DNA from: Echinometra lucunter
Lineage: Eukaryota > Echinodermata > Echinoidea > Camarodonta > Echinometridae
Assembly (NCBI GenBank): GCA_029962745.1
Contig: CM057158.1
Span: 11,761,929-11,825,928 of the forward strand
DNA length: 64,000 nucleotides
Direction of reading: 5' to 3'
Shown: piece after piece, positions 63,051 to 64,000 of the stretch
Numbering within the stretch: position 1 is the first letter of the stretch
Layout of the letters: each line of letters begins with the position of its first letter
Translations under genes and position numbers: made by a program
Notes under the pieces: model-generated
Seen by the model: only the letters and a program-made list of their open reading frames with translations
Database searches by the model: none
Told to the model about the DNA's origin: nothing

Positions 63051-64000
63051 CTGCAAGGGAGACAAGAAATGAAAATATGTCCAAAATGAGTCGAATGAAA
63101 TCTCCAAAGATTGGTAATATATGAATGACTATGATTTATGGGGCAATCTTACCGAATTTGCCGACAAGTGAGTTCATCCCCCTCCCCCGGTCATCAGATT
63201 TTGGGATTTACCGACATGCTACTGAAACTACGAGTTCCTTCATCATGTTCATGACTTGACCTTCCGGTGATTTTAATTATGTGGTTCTACATTTTGCAAC
63301 AAGATTTCTCGAATAACAAAAGAGGGGGGGGGGGGGTTTCTTTCATTAGTTTTGTGCACGATCAAATTTTTATCTGCATCGTTTAAAGATAAGTGGAAGA
63401 TATAACAGTATGGTCAATGAACAAACCACTCTTTTGTTTCAATTTTTCAATGAATAATCTTTTTTGATTGAGGATTTTAACTAAATCCATCGATATACAG
63501 GCGGTCGCAGTTTTATTGGCTTTCGTTACAGAAACGATCTTTCCACGATAAACGATTTAAAACTGAATCTTTTGGTACTGAGGCAGACTAACCGATCTGG
63601 ATATAACAACGCCGTAAAGGCAAATCACCCATTTCCCCTAAGCCCCAAAACGCATTAACCAGGCATTCTTATGTCTTCACGGTCATAAGACAAAAAAATT
63701 CCCACTATATTCCGCCATTTGCTAGACCTGACGGAACTATCGTTTTATGCAAAGTGCCCCCCATTTTCTCCCTGGCTGCGTGCTGCCGGCAATGCGGGGG
63801 GCACGTTGAGAAGCAGAAGTATGCATCAGCTTTCTCCTTCAGATAAACACAGCCGCAACCTGGGGGAAATCTTAATACAATTTAAACAGAATTTACCCAA
63901 CCAGATGACGGGCGTATAGATCGTGTAAAGTGCGTTGGGAAACGTTATACACCCAATCTGCCAAACCGCTCTTATATTGATCACAAACCCCAGTGGATAA
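63051..64000. other. Upstream of the first visible Neto exon
   Basis: Expected to be Neto intron. A G12 run lies at 63326-63337. No exon with an initiator Met and signal peptide start is recognisable to the edge. Confidence 0.45.

Noticed and set aside
1..64000. CRISPR array, prokaryotic operon or defence system
   Set aside because: The sequence has introns, microsatellites and animal gene families; no spaced identical direct repeats or bacterial gene layout is present.

Overview
This is a window of animal (metazoan) nuclear DNA. It is AT-rich, intron-rich and dense in microsatellites, short fold-back transposons and tRNA-derived repeats. The two recognisable protein genes and the repeat style (tRNA-derived SINEs, GA and poly-G tracts, many MITEs) fit an invertebrate deuterostome. 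An echinoderm such as a sea urchin is my best guess, but this is inference because no lineage-diagnostic gene is present. One 500-N assembly gap shows it is a draft scaffold. No bacterial operon, CRISPR array, rRNA or intact tRNA gene is visible.

Layout. Positions 1-21100 hold no gene I can support, only dispersed repeats and a few GC-richer patches. A CpG-rich patch (about 21140-21393) ends in a strong splice donor and could be the first exon or promoter of the + strand gene that follows. That gene is a KCTD1/KCTD15-type BTB-domain gene: a short exon at 33928-33993, spliced in phase to a large exon at 40965-42474 that carries the N gap, the BTB domain and the C-terminal domain. The large exon is in pieces: the homologous protein runs through several reading frames, and the four shifts inside conserved protein can each be explained by one or two lost bases in a G or C run. 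Sequencing or assembly error is the simplest explanation. From 42475 to about 54025 there is no supported gene.

The minus strand from 63050 down to 54088 carries a Neto (neuropilin and tolloid-like) gene, convergent with the KCTD gene. Eight exons can be read with matching splice phases: end of signal peptide, CUB1 (two exons), linker, CUB2 (two exons), LDL-receptor class A module, then one last exon with the transmembrane segment and whole cytoplasmic tail. The starting methionine is not found and probably lies beyond the right edge. Neto proteins are auxiliary subunits of kainate-type glutamate receptors.

The two genes do not form a functional unit; they are neighbours. The most unusual non-coding items are a 588-bp fold-back element with long arms inside a Neto intron, several MITE families present in two to four copies, SINE-type elements sharing one tail, a three-copy 22-bp repeat with a near-CRE palindrome, and a decayed tandem array whose unit resembles a 3' splice site.
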